Shown: positions 24,718 through 32,077 of the stretch, piece after piece
Numbering within the stretch: the stretch's first letter is position 1
Layout: the number at the start of each line of letters is the position of its first letter
The notes under the pieces: model-generated
Databases searched by the model: none
Seen by the model: the letters and a program-made list of their open reading frames with translations, nothing else
What the model was told of the DNA's origin: nothing
Translations under genes and position numbers: made by a program
DNA from: Anaerolineae bacterium
GTDB taxonomy: Bacteria; Chloroflexota; Anaerolineae; 4572-78; J111
Direction of reading: 5' to 3'
Assembly (NCBI GenBank): GCA_016931895.1
Contig: JAFGDY010000200.1
Location: 1 to 32,077, forward strand
Length of the DNA stretch: 32,077 nucleotides

Positions 24718-24745
24718 TTGCATGTTAAGCCAATACACATAGTAT
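24718..24745 (+). promoter_or_regulatory. Possible promoter of the second GNAT gene
   Basis: TTGCAT (24718-24723) and TAGTAT (24740-24745) are separated by 16 nt, 60 bp before the chosen start at 24805. A small GGGGC/GCCCC hairpin lies in the leader at about 24758-24777. Confidence 0.45.
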
Positions 24746-24804
24746 TATGTAACTAATGGGGCCTTTTTACGTTGCCCCTACTCTCCTTAATAATGAGGTT
24801 GCTC

Positions 24805-25608
24805 ATGATTGACTCCTCAATTCGGGCCAAACTGGATCAACACCTTGTTGCCGCTTACGCCATCCGTTATCGCACCATCCTGGGCGGGATATTCGAGAGA
24901 ATGCCGGCCTGGCTGCGCGGCTACAGCGGCTTAAAGTTCCCTACGTTTAACATTTTTCAGCCGCTCTTCCCAACGGCCCTTAATGACGACCTCCTGGCCG
25001 ATACGGCAGCTTTTTTTTCCTCGCACGAGGTTCTCTACACCATAGAACTGGTGCACGATCGTCTGCCCGAAGGCCCTGATTTTCTTGACCAACGGCGTTA
25101 CCAATCCCTGCCCCCCCAACCCGCCATGTTTTTGCCAAACTTGCCGGCCAAGAACAATTTATTCTTAAACTTGGATATAAACACAGAACGGGTCCAAACA
25201 GTGCCCTCGCTAACTGCCTTTTGTACCTTACAACACCAGGTTTTTGACTTTCCTTTGCCAGACATGGTTAAACTTTTTCCCGTGGCCCATCTTGAAGGAC
25301 AGGCCAAAAACATTATGCGGCACTATCTGGCCTTTTTAGACGAACAGCCGGTTGGCGCCGGCACCACCATTTGTCTGGAAAACGTGGTCAGCATTTGGAA
25401 CGTATGCACCAGCGATCAATATCGCGGGCGCGGCGTGGCCACCATCTTGGTGCATAGCATGCTCAAGGATGCGCTTGAGAGCGGCTGTTCCACGGCAATG
25501 CTCTATTCTACCCCGCAGGCTTACCATCTCTTCAACAAATTGGGTTTTGAAATCTATACGCAACGCCAGTGGTTTTTACCCCCCGACCTCGACTATCAAG
25601 ACGATTAA
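24805..25608 (+). CDS. GNAT-family N-acetyltransferase
   Basis: A 267-residue protein with a C-terminal GNAT domain. The acetyl-CoA motif is CTSDQYRGRGVATILVHSML, followed by a conserved YSTPQAYHLFNKLGFEI, the usual aromatic end of the GNAT fold. The N-terminal 100 residues hold a segment (KFPTFNIFQPLFP, then HEVLYTIELVHDRLPEG) like the N-terminal lobe of tandem-GNAT proteins. ATG 24805 is preferred because TGAGG lies 6 nt upstream; a TTG at 24772 or ATG at 24793 could extend it. The substrate is unknown. A promoter-like sequence lies at 24718-24745. Confidence 0.85.
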   Translation: MIDSSIRAKLDQHLVAAYAIRYRTILGGIFERMPAWLRGYSGLKFPTFNIFQPLFPTALNDDLLADTAAFFSSHEVLYTIELVHDRLPEGPDFLDQRRYQSLPPQPAMFLPNLPAKNNLFLNLDINTERVQTVPSLTAFCTLQHQVFDFPLPDMVKLFPVAHLEGQAKNIMRHYLAFLDEQPVGAGTTICLENVVSIWNVCTSDQYRGRGVATILVHSMLKDALESGCSTAMLYSTPQAYHLFNKLGFEIYTQRQWFLPPDLDYQDD

Positions 25609-25657
25609 GGGCTTAGGACAGAATTGCACAAATGTGTTCTGAGTTTAACTTAGAGTA

Positions 25658-25692
25658 GTAGATGAAGGCAATGGCTTCATCTACCCGGTAGA
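25658..25692 (+). promoter_or_regulatory. Hairpin with an alternative partner in a leader
   Basis: A perfect 10-bp stem, GTAGATGAAG (25658-25667), loop GCAATGG, CTTCATCTAC (25675-25684), is followed by CCG and GTAGA, which can instead pair with TCTAC. The two pairings exclude each other. There is no T-run directly after, so it may be a leader structure rather than a terminator. It lies between a GNAT gene and the gene starting at 25720. Confidence 0.4.
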
Positions 25693-25719
25693 AATTTTCA
25701 AAATTGGATTTTAGAACTT

Positions 25720-26235
25720 ATGAACTTATCAAATTTCTTTGGGCGATGGTTCAAAAAAAAATCGGGCCTCGAGGAACTTGCCCGGCGTATCAACCGCGCC
25801 GCGGAAAGCATCCTGGAAAATGAACAACTGACCGCAGACCTGGACGATGCCGCCGCCAAAGAGTTGCTTAACTGGGGCATTGCCTGGGCCAAACTCATTG
25901 CCCAACGCACCGGCGATTTGGATGACTCTAAGGCCCAAGCCGCAATGTCGCCTCAACTACAGGCGACACGCCGGTTGATGCGAGCGGTCAACAAGTGGGT
26001 CGTCAACCAGCAAGAAGGGGATACAGAAGGTAGCGCGGCAGCCCTGGCTCAAATTATTGAACAGGCCAATCTTATTAGCGTAAATTTTTCTGCCCCCAAC
26101 AACGAACGTGCGGCCTTTATCAGTCAACAAACCGAACATCCCGTACCGCCTCAACAAATGATTGTCAATTTACGCCGGTGGCTTGAAGATTTAAGCGGGA
26201 TAACGCCTCAAGGAGAACCCAATGACCAAACGTAA
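25720..26235 (+). CDS. Unknown helical protein, coupled to a PLD-like gene
   Basis: I do not recognise a family. The 171 residues are predicted mostly helical, with a basic amphipathic N-terminus (MNLSNFFGRWFKKKSG), a helix rich in Glu/Ala (LARRINRAAESILENEQ), a central WAKLIAQRTGDLDD segment, and a C-terminal helix (MIVNLRRWLEDLSG) before a short polar tail. No signal peptide or membrane segment is present. The Shine-Dalgarno sequence is weak. Its 3' end overlaps the start of the phospholipase D-like gene by 14 nt, so the two are translationally coupled and probably act together. No enzymatic motif is visible. A partner or regulator of the PLD-like protein is a guess from context only. Confidence 0.8.
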   Translation: MNLSNFFGRWFKKKSGLEELARRINRAAESILENEQLTADLDDAAAKELLNWGIAWAKLIAQRTGDLDDSKAQAAMSPQLQATRRLMRAVNKWVVNQQEGDTEGSAAALAQIIEQANLISVNFSAPNNERAAFISQQTEHPVPPQQMIVNLRRWLEDLSGITPQGEPNDQT

Positions 26236-27394
26236 AACGTCAGCCGCCTCACGAAGTCAAAATCGAATTATTACCCTGATGATAATTGGCATCCTGTTAA
26301 TATTTGCCTGCTACTATATATTTACCGGCGTTGACCCCCTGGGCCTATTTACGCCAACTGAGCCAACACCTCCGCCGCCGGCGATGGTCGGCAGCGGCGG
26401 CGATTGGTGGCAGGTCTATTTTACCGAGCCGCAGAAAGAACAAACCCTCGACAACCTGGCCGGCTCTATCCCTGAAAAGCTTATCAACCATATCCATAAC
26501 GCCCAAAAAACCATTCACATCGCCTCGTTTGAGTTTGATCTCACCCCTGTGGCCGACGCCTTGATTGACGCCCATAACCGCGGCGTGGAAGTGCAGTGGG
26601 TAACGGATGACGAGTATGGCCTTGAAGCTGACGCCGAAGCAGGGCACGGCCAATTCAAGATGCTCAAAAAAGCCGGGGTAGAAATCAAGGACGACGAGCG
26701 TGAAGCCCTGATGCACAACAAATTCTGGATTTTTGACGGCCAGACGGTTTGGACCGGCTCCACCAACATTACCGTAAACGGCAACTTCCGCAATAACAAC
26801 AACGTTTTGGTGATTGACTCGCCGGAAGTGGCCGCCATTTTTGAGCGCGAGTTTGACGAGATGTGGGCCGGAGAATTTGGGCCAACTTCCCCCTCAACCG
26901 TGAAAAACCAGACCGTGGTGATTGGCGGCACGCCCATCCGCATCTTTTTTGCGGCTGAAGACGAGGCCATCAGCCACCTTATCCCGCTAGTTGAAAATGC
27001 GCAAAAAAACATCCGCTTTATGGCCTTTTCCTTTACGCACGATGCATTGGGAGATGCGCTGCTGGATAAAGCCAAAACCGGGATAGACGTGAAAGGGATT
27101 TTTGAAACGCGGGGCAGCGAGACCGAGTACAGTGAAATGCCCAAGCTCTATTGCGCCGGCGTGCCGGTGCGCCAGGATGGCAATCCCCGCACTTTTCACC
27201 ACAAAGTTTTTATTATTGACGACCAGTTGGTGGTCACCGGCTCGCTGAATTTTTCAGAAAATGCCGACGAAAGCAACGACGAAAACGTGGTAGTGGTCAC
27301 CAATAGCGATATTGCCGCCCAATATCTGCAAGAATTTGAACGCCGCTGGATTGAAGCAACCGAGCCGGAGGCCGGGGAGATGAGTTGCAGATAA
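26222..27394 (+). CDS. Membrane-anchored phospholipase D-like protein
   Basis: A 390-residue protein with an N-terminal signal anchor (about 16-36, IITLMIIGILLIFACYYIF) and a Pro-rich linker. Two PLD domains follow, each with an HKD motif: H165-x-K167-x4-D172 (MHNKFWIFD, then GSTN) and H326-x-K328-x4-D333 (HHKVFIID, then GSLNF). Both halves together form one active site through a phosphohistidine. Family members cleave phospholipids or nucleic acids or transfer phosphatidyl groups; with an N-terminal anchor the catalytic part is probably outside the membrane, and an EndA/Nuc-like nuclease or a lipid enzyme is equally possible. GGAG lies 6 nt before the ATG. It overlaps the unknown upstream gene by 14 nt. 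Confidence 0.9.
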   Translation: MTKRKTSAASRSQNRIITLMIIGILLIFACYYIFTGVDPLGLFTPTEPTPPPPAMVGSGGDWWQVYFTEPQKEQTLDNLAGSIPEKLINHIHNAQKTIHIASFEFDLTPVADALIDAHNRGVEVQWVTDDEYGLEADAEAGHGQFKMLKKAGVEIKDDEREALMHNKFWIFDGQTVWTGSTNITVNGNFRNNNNVLVIDSPEVAAIFEREFDEMWAGEFGPTSPSTVKNQTVVIGGTPIRIFFAAEDEAISHLIPLVENAQKNIRFMAFSFTHDALGDALLDKAKTGIDVKGIFETRGSETEYSEMPKLYCAGVPVRQDGNPRTFHHKVFIIDDQLVVTGSLNFSENADESNDENVVVVTNSDIAAQYLQEFERRWIEATEPEAGEMSCR

Positions 27395-27507
27395 CCTATC
27401 CCCCCACCAATCGCCGGAACATTGGCCAGGAAAACCTCTTTAGCAAGCAAAGGCCCGGAAAGGAGTAGTAATCAATTGTGCCACCTGAGCGCCTTTCTTT
27501 CCTTTCA

Positions 27508-28176
27508 TTAGGGTTGGGGAATGTAGATTTTTGGGTTCATCGGATCGTTATTATCCACAATTAGATCTGCGCGTTCCCCTGGTTGGCAACTTTGCAAGTA
27601 GAGGCGTTGTCCCGGCACGTAACGCTGCCAATATCGCGCCTGCACCGCCTCGGCCGAGCCAAAGCGCACTTGATCACGGGTAGCAGCGCGCTCCACCGCC
27701 ACGGTAAATTCCACTTCTACAAATATTTTGTAATCCCAATAGTGATACAATTCCGGACACAGCAGAAAAACGCCATCAAAAAGCAGGATTGAGTGAGGGT
27801 GAGCGGAACATACCGGGGAGAGAATAGAAACGTCTGTGTCAAAATCAAATACCGCTGTTTGATATTGCCAATTTCCATCAGGGCCAAGCGGCGTAAGCAA
27901 GAGTGTTTTGACCGCTTCATAATCAAAGGTGTCGTAATAATATCCTTCGGGCGAGGTGGAACCACGTTGATGGCGGATGCGGCGAGGATGGTGAAATCCG
28001 TCAAGGGAAGCCCGAATAACGGGGCGATGACGTTTGCGCAAGGGTTGGCTTAACTCGTTTGCCAGGCTGGTTTTGCCGGCAGCATCTACGCCGTCAATAG
28101 CCACCCGGATGGGGTGAGGTTGTTTGATGGCAATAAGTTGATCGGCCAGTGTTTGGAGGAGTTGGGATCGAACCAC
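27508..28176 (-). CDS. Uridine-kinase-like P-loop phosphotransferase
   Basis: A 222-residue cytoplasmic protein with an N-terminal P-loop (VAIDGVDAAGKTSLANEL), then SLDGFHHPRRIRHQRG, YYYDTFDYEAV, SILLFDGVFLLCPELYHYW as Walker-B-like region and a C-terminal ERAATRDQ lid. The pattern is that of the uridine kinase/phosphoribulokinase group, with the reaction likely to be phosphorylation of a nucleoside or a related small molecule. The start is a GTG at 28176; the Shine-Dalgarno sequence is weak and no better upstream start is seen. It lies 81 bp downstream of the tail-anchored protein gene on the same strand and is convergent with the PLD-like gene. Substrate is not certain. Confidence 0.87.
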   Translation of the reverse strand: MVRSQLLQTLADQLIAIKQPHPIRVAIDGVDAAGKTSLANELSQPLRKRHRPVIRASLDGFHHPRRIRHQRGSTSPEGYYYDTFDYEAVKTLLLTPLGPDGNWQYQTAVFDFDTDVSILSPVCSAHPHSILLFDGVFLLCPELYHYWDYKIFVEVEFTVAVERAATRDQVRFGSAEAVQARYWQRYVPGQRLYLQSCQPGERADLIVDNNDPMNPKIYIPQP

Positions 28177-28257
28177 AGGCGTGCCCTATTTTTAGCCCAC
28201 AAGCTTCGGCAAAGTTTCAGCCAGATTTTCAAGGAGGTGTAACCGGGGTCAAAAAGA

Positions 28258-29808
28258 TCAGGTGGCAAACATCAGTAAAATGAGCATCCCCAGCCCGCCT
28301 AACGCCGTTACGGAGAGAGAGCCAAAAATAATAACGGCCAGCACATTGATTTCTTCGCCCTCTTCGTTATCTTTCACCTGCGGTGGGTTTGTTTTGGCCA
28401 CATTTGGCCCGGACCCGGGATTGGCCACCCGGTAGTCAACCATACCGGATTGATAGGGCGGAGCCGGCGCAGCAAAGAAATTACCGGCCGGCATGAGCAT
28501 GGTCGCCTCGGCATAACCGGCCTGATTTTGTGGTAAGGGCTGCTGAACCTGCGGCTGGCCATAGTAGGCCGGCATGCCCATGGCAGTATTTGCGTGAATC
28601 ACCGGCACCGGCTCAGAAGGAGGGGCCCCTCCACTGCCGGAGGGGTATTGGGCCGGCATAGGCATGCCCATGGTGGTGTTTGCATGAAGCGGCGATACAG
28701 GTTGAGAATAACCCTGGGCCGAGCCGTATGGGATGGCCATGCCCATTGTTGGGCTAGAGGGAGTCATCGGCACAGGTTGAGAAGGATTTTGCCCAAAGGT
28801 CACCGGTACGGGCTGTGAAGGCCGCGTATCCTGAATTGGCGCCACTCCCGGTCCAAATTGTTGTGGCACCGGCACCATTTGCGGCGGGTAAGACTGGGTA
28901 GCCTGGCTCATTGGCTGGACGCTGCCCGTTGCCGGTTGCTGTGGTCCGGAGCCGGGCAAGGGACCTGTATCTGGCCTGGGCTGCTGTACTGCTCCAACTG
29001 ACCAGGGGGCGGTTCCCGGCAACACTGCTTGTTCTGGCGACACATCGGTTTGGGTTACCGGCACCGGCTGCGAAGGATGAGGCAAGTTGCCCGTTTGCAC
29101 GCTATCCTGCGCCGTCATTGTCGGCTGGATCACCGGCACAGGTTCTGAGGGGGAGGGTGCTGGTTGAGCCTGAAGGGGTCTGCCTGGCTGAGCCGCGACT
29201 GTTTCCGGCCTGGAATTTACCTGAACAGCGGGCGCAGGCTCCAAGGGTGTAGCTGCCTGTGTGTCCTGGCCGATAGCTTGGGTCGGGCCTGATTCTGCTG
29301 CCGGCTGAACGATTTCAGCAAAAGGTTTGGTGATGGGTTTAAAAGGTAGTTCAGCCACAATGGCCTGGGGATCAAGGCGAAAGGGCCGTCGTTCTGGGGC
29401 GGATGTTGGATTAAGGGGGGCCGGTTGAGGGTTGGCGGATTCAGGTTGAGTTTCGGCCATGGGTTGAGTATCCGGCAAAAACTGGGCTTGCGGCGGCGAG
29501 GGGTTGGGAATTTTGATGGGTTGCGAGTCGCGGGGCACTCTGACCGGGCGCGAGTCTGAAACAACAATACCCAAAAGCTGCAAACCACGCCGGGCCACCT
29601 GGTTATCAGGGTTAATAGCCAGCACATGATAGAGGCAGCGGGCGCGCTGCTCGTCGGTATTGACCACACTGCTCATCCACAACCAGGCCAGCTCATTGTT
29701 GGGGTTTTCCTGAATGAGCAGGTTCAACAATTGCCGCCCTTCATCCTTGCGGTTTGAGCGGATGGCAGTAATGGCTAATTCCAATGATGTGGCCATAGGC
29801 GCACCCAT
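28258..29808 (-). CDS. Pro/Gln-rich protein with TPR-like N-terminus and C-terminal membrane anchor
   Basis: The N-terminal region (residues about 5-85, ATSLELAITAIRSNRKDEGR and INPDNQVARRGLQLLG) is a helical TPR-like module that recurs in Chloroflexota proteins. Residues about 90-470 are low-complexity Pro/Gln/Ser/Thr, with repeated SQPVPV or SEPVPV blocks and several TTMGMPMP or TAMGMP blocks. One hydrophobic helix (INVLAVIIFGSLSVTALGG and following) ends four residues from the C-terminus, so the protein is probably tail-anchored with its bulk in the cytoplasm. ATG 29808 is chosen because GGAG sits 4 nt upstream; ATG 29796 is also possible, and the frame to 29835 is unlikely. A TATAAT promoter lies at 29861-29888. 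Function is unknown; a scaffold role is an inference. Confidence 0.85.
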   Translation of the reverse strand: MGAPMATSLELAITAIRSNRKDEGRQLLNLLIQENPNNELAWLWMSSVVNTDEQRARCLYHVLAINPDNQVARRGLQLLGIVVSDSRPVRVPRDSQPIKIPNPSPPQAQFLPDTQPMAETQPESANPQPAPLNPTSAPERRPFRLDPQAIVAELPFKPITKPFAEIVQPAAESGPTQAIGQDTQAATPLEPAPAVQVNSRPETVAAQPGRPLQAQPAPSPSEPVPVIQPTMTAQDSVQTGNLPHPSQPVPVTQTDVSPEQAVLPGTAPWSVGAVQQPRPDTGPLPGSGPQQPATGSVQPMSQATQSYPPQMVPVPQQFGPGVAPIQDTRPSQPVPVTFGQNPSQPVPMTPSSPTMGMAIPYGSAQGYSQPVSPLHANTTMGMPMPAQYPSGSGGAPPSEPVPVIHANTAMGMPAYYGQPQVQQPLPQNQAGYAEATMLMPAGNFFAAPAPPYQSGMVDYRVANPGSGPNVAKTNPPQVKDNEEGEEINVLAVIIFGSLSVTALGGLGMLILLMFAT

Positions 29809-29860
29809 TCCTCTCCGGCAATCGTACCCATACAACTAGACATAACAATTTTATGTAGCC

Positions 29861-29888
29861 ATTATACCATAAATAACCTTGTTCGCAA
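29861..29888 (-). promoter_or_regulatory. Promoter of the tail-anchored protein gene
   Basis: On the minus strand TTGCGA (29888-29883) and consensus TATAAT (29866-29861) are separated by 16 nt. The leader to ATG 29808 would be about 45 nt. Copy B of the repeat element begins 7 bp upstream of the -35 box. Confidence 0.7.
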
Positions 29889-29895
29889 AGTAAAC

Positions 29896-29995
29896 CGGAT
29901 GCGTCCAGAATTTTAGAAAATTTGGACACATCGGGAGGAATTCGGGGGGGATACCCCCGCGCCCCCCAGCCTGTCCTAAAATTTTGGACAGACCC
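29896..29995. repeat. MITE-like palindromic element, copy B
   Basis: This second copy of the 100-bp element at 12958-13057 is in the same orientation and is the more symmetric of the two. The left end GTCCAGAATTTTAG and right end CTAAAATTTTGGAC are inverted repeats with one mismatch in 14. A G7-ATA-C5 stretch and a C-rich run lie between. It is placed between the ABC-F gene stop (30033) and the promoter at 29861-29888. Confidence 0.8.
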
Positions 29996-30032
29996 CAAGT
30001 AAACCCGTTTATCAAAATTGGCTTGGCCTTCT

Positions 30033-31670
30033 TCATTGCTCCGTTTGAGTGGCCAGGTAATCGGTGTAGCCGCCCAGGTATTCGGTCAAGGCCCCCTGGT
30101 TGGGATCAAGCTCAACCACTTGATCCACCACTTTATCCAAAAAATAACGGTCGTGCGAAATAACCAAAACGGCCCCGTTGAAGTCATCCAGGGCCTGCTC
30201 CAACACTTCTGCCGAGCGGATGTCGAGATTATTTGTTGGCTCGTCCAGCAATAAAAAATTTGGCTCCTGAAGCATCAGCAGGGCCATTTGCAGCCGGCTC
30301 CGCTCTCCGCCGCTCAGGCTGCCCACCGTTTGGGTTTTGGCCTGTTGGTAAGGAAAAAGAAATTTGCCCAGAAACGCAACTGCCTGGTCTTCGTACATCG
30401 GTTTGGTTTCGCGCACCGTTTCCACCAGACTCTTGGTGTAATCCAGGTTTTGATGCTCCTGGGTGTAAATGCCCATTTTTACGCTGGGGCCAATTTTTAC
30501 TTCGCCCCCTGTTGGTTTTTCCTGGCCGGTCACACACCGAAACAGCACGCTTTTACCCGCTCCATTGGGGCCAATCAGGCCCACCCGCTGGCCGTGCCAG
30601 AGCGTCAGGTTAACGCCTGCCAGAATGAGGTTATCGTCAAAGGCTTTGCTGAGATCAATGATCTCCAGCACTTTATCGGAGCCGCGCCAGCCGTTCAGTT
30701 GCAGATTCATATCCTTTTGGACAAAGGGTTTATCAACTTTGTCCATCCGGTCTATTTGGCGGCGTTTGTTGCGGGCCTGTTTGATGTGGCGCTCGTTGAC
30801 TACCAGGCTGGCCCACAATTCAAAGCGGGCAATAGCCGCTTCCAGCCGGGCAATTTCTTTTTGTTGGGCCGCATATACCTGGGCGTGGCGCAAGCGGCGC
30901 AGTTCCTTTTCGGTGACGTAGGCCGAATAATTGCCGGGGAAAAAGTCAAGCTTACCGCCTTCAAGCTCCATAATGCCATCCACCACTTCGTCCAATAAAT
31001 AGCGATCGTGCGATACGATGATAACGGTGCCGGGATAGTGACGGATGAATTGCTCCAGCAGATTTTTCCCGGCCAGATCAAGATGATTATCCGGCTCATC
31101 CAAAAGCAGCACTGCCGGGTTGTTGACGACCAGTTTAGCCAACGCCAGCATCTTTTTTTGGCCTCCGCTCAAAACGATGGTGGGCAACTCAAAATCAGTC
31201 TCGGTAAAGCCCAACTGGCGCAGGATGGCTTTTACGGTTTTTTGGTAGCTCAAACCACCGGCTTCTTGGTATGCCTCCAATAGATGAGCCTGGCGCTCCA
31301 GGGCGTGGGTCAGAGCGTCTTCATTGTTGTAAACGGCCGGAGCGGCCAGAGAATTCTCCACCTCGTGCAGCGCAGCTTCTAACGTTGCCACACGGTCCGA
31401 AGCGGCCAAAGCTTCGGCCAGGACGGTTTTTTGCGGGTCTAGCCTGACCTCTTGAGGCAGATACCCCACGGTGACTCCTTTGCTGGTAACCACAAAACCA
31501 CTGTCCGGCACCAATTCGCCGGTCAGGAGTTTTAGAATAGTGCTTTTGCCTGAGCCGTTTGGCCCAACCAGACCGATTTTATCATTATCCTGAATAGCCC
31601 AGTTTAAGTTTTCCAATACCAGGCCGGCAGGATGGCTAAAGGTAACGTTGTCCAAACGTAAAACAATCAT
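30033..31670 (-). CDS. ABC-F family ATPase (translation/antibiotic-resistance type)
   Basis: A 545-residue soluble protein with two ABC ATPase domains and no membrane part, typical of ABC-F factors that act at the ribosomal E site. Domain 1 has Walker A GPNGSGKST, signature LSGGQKKM and Walker B LLLDEPDNHLDL. The inter-domain linker, about residues 235-320, is rich in charged residues (KRRQIDRMDKVDKP). Domain 2 has GPNGAGKSV, signature LSGGERSRLQMA and FLLLDEPTNNLDI. ATG 31670 has GGAGG 7 nt upstream; a longer frame to 31739 only translates a heptamer array and is rejected. Which ABC-F subgroup it belongs to cannot be decided by eye. The stop is followed by the repeat element (copy B). Confidence 0.93.
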   Translation of the reverse strand: MIVLRLDNVTFSHPAGLVLENLNWAIQDNDKIGLVGPNGSGKSTILKLLTGELVPDSGFVVTSKGVTVGYLPQEVRLDPQKTVLAEALAASDRVATLEAALHEVENSLAAPAVYNNEDALTHALERQAHLLEAYQEAGGLSYQKTVKAILRQLGFTETDFELPTIVLSGGQKKMLALAKLVVNNPAVLLLDEPDNHLDLAGKNLLEQFIRHYPGTVIIVSHDRYLLDEVVDGIMELEGGKLDFFPGNYSAYVTEKELRRLRHAQVYAAQQKEIARLEAAIARFELWASLVVNERHIKQARNKRRQIDRMDKVDKPFVQKDMNLQLNGWRGSDKVLEIIDLSKAFDDNLILAGVNLTLWHGQRVGLIGPNGAGKSVLFRCVTGQEKPTGGEVKIGPSVKMGIYTQEHQNLDYTKSLVETVRETKPMYEDQAVAFLGKFLFPYQQAKTQTVGSLSGGERSRLQMALLMLQEPNFLLLDEPTNNLDIRSAEVLEQALDDFNGAVLVISHDRYFLDKVVDQVVELDPNQGALTEYLGGYTDYLATQTEQ

Positions 31671-31705
31671 AAAAATGCCTCCAAGAGCAGAATTTGCAGA
31701 AACAT

Positions 31706-31740
31706 GACTAACGACTAACGACCAATGACGAACGACCAAG
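31706..31740. repeat. Heptamer array 3 (five units)
   Basis: There are five contiguous 7-bp units: GACTAAC, GACTAAC, GACCAAT, GACGAAC and GACCAAG. It lies 35 bp upstream of the ABC-F start codon, in the probable leader. GACGAACGA (31727-31735) can pair with TCGTTCGTC (31747-31755), which belongs to a CGT-rich run immediately upstream of the array. Confidence 0.75.
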
Positions 31741-31827
31741 CTGAATTCGTTCGTCGTTCGTCCGTCGTCGTCGTCAAATTAAAAATCGTGAACCCTGTAG
31801 CTGTCCACGATTAAAAGAAAAACAAAA

Positions 31828-31855
31828 AGCCGCGGACGCGCTGCCGTCCGCGGCT
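31828..31855 (-). terminator. Strong intrinsic terminator, minus strand
   Basis: An 11-bp perfect stem, AGCCGCGGACG (31828-31838) with CGTCCGCGGCT (31845-31855), is followed on the minus strand by TTTTGTTTTTCTTTT. It should end a minus-strand transcript coming from beyond the right edge of the window. Confidence 0.8.
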
Positions 31856-31931
31856 TGAGTTTACATAATATTTATGCAGCGGACGCACTACGAGAAGGCG
31901 TCCGCCAGGGTAGAAGATTGATAGCCGGTAT

Positions 31932-32077
31932 TTATGGTTGAATTAAGCGCAGGATTTTGGAAAAACATTCTGTCTCCAGTAAGACAATATTGGTTCTTTG
32001 GTATTTTCCGAGGAAACCACGAGATGTAGTGGTATTCACAATTAACGGAAAAGGTGATAAACTGATAGCTTGCCCAA
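31932..32077 (-). CDS. Possible C-terminal end of a gene entering from the right
   Basis: On the minus strand a frame is open from the window edge to TAA at 31934-31932, giving 48 residues that end in ETECFSKILRLIQP. It is followed by two hairpins, the second a strong minus-strand terminator (31828-31855), which is what one expects after a gene end. The fragment is short, shows no family motif, and an open stretch of this length can arise by chance. Another small minus frame (31888-31968) and a plus frame (from 31934) overlap it. Confidence 0.3.
   Translation of the reverse strand, partial: GQAISLSPFPLIVNTTTSRGFLGKYQRTNIVLLETECFSKILRLIQP

Noticed and set aside
28231-28243. Perfect plus-strand AAGGAGGT, or on the minus strand a sequence like the 3' end of 16S rRNA
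   Set aside because: There is no start codon at suitable distance on the plus strand and no other rRNA sequence around it; chance match.
31671-31739. N-terminal extension of the ABC-F protein
   Set aside because: The extra residues translate a heptamer array, and GGAGG sits correctly before the ATG at 31670.
31888-31968. 26-codon minus-strand frame with GGAG 6 nt before its ATG
   Set aside because: It overlaps both the right-hand hairpin and a longer open minus frame that reaches the window edge; only one can be real, and neither has family support.
31934-32029. 31-codon plus-strand frame (MVELSAGFWKN and on)
   Set aside because: No ribosome binding site, no motif, and it conflicts with minus-strand signals that include a terminator.

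Overview
This window looks like a chromosomal fragment of a Chloroflexota bacterium, most likely of the Anaerolineae type. That placement is inferred from family resemblance, not from a search. The clues are a 7TM/GAF/HisKA_3 sensor kinase with a NarL-type regulator, a large bacterial alpha-2-macroglobulin lipoprotein, secreted beta-helix and FG-GAP proteins that end in a short YLPVI-type tail, a protein with the N-terminal LELAI-type repeat seen in this phylum, and a T-box leader in front of thrS. Most genes have a good Shine-Dalgarno sequence, and most promoters look sigma-70-like.

Left part (1-9304): the 3' part of a right-handed beta-helix gene runs directly into an N-terminally truncated sensor kinase gene, and the join near 835-845 looks like a deletion or a misassembly. 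The kinase overlaps its response regulator gene by 4 nt. A bidirectional terminator hairpin follows, then a convergent 6.2-kb gene for a 2065-residue alpha-2-macroglobulin lipoprotein with an intact CTEQ thioester motif.

Middle-left (9305-17732): an uncharacterised 200-residue protein is divergent from two tandem GT4 glycosyltransferase paralogues. Next comes a compact tRNA-Cys(GCA) unit whose terminator lies across the stop codon of the convergent glycosyltransferase gene. Two secreted proteins (FG-GAP/DUF11 and beta-helix/choice-of-anchor Q) and a DUF2461 protein follow, all on the minus strand.

Centre (17733-23524): back-to-back promoters separate the DUF2461 gene from a full transcriptional T-box leader with an ACC (Thr) specifier. 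The leader controls an operon of an unknown 183-residue protein, a threonyl-tRNA synthetase without a TGS domain, and a 177-residue ThrRS-derived mini-protein. That mini-protein keeps the first editing-domain helix, motif 3 and the anticodon-binding domain, but has lost about 425 residues between them. After a strong terminator come aspartate-semialdehyde dehydrogenase and a class Ic aspartate aminotransferase, so this section centres on aspartate/threonine metabolism and Thr-tRNA charging.

Right part (23525-32077): two GNAT acetyltransferases, an unknown helical protein translationally coupled to a membrane-anchored phospholipase D-like protein, a uridine-kinase-like P-loop protein, a proline/glutamine-rich tail-anchored protein and an ABC-F ATPase. 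Dispersed sequences tie the window together. A 100-bp MITE-like palindromic element occurs twice, each time between a stop codon and the -35 box of the next minus-strand promoter. Three arrays of exactly five heptamers occur in intergenic or leader positions. The most promising new material is the T-box/thrS operon with its unknown first gene and truncated ThrRS paralogue, followed by the MITE-like element and the YLPVI C-terminal tail.
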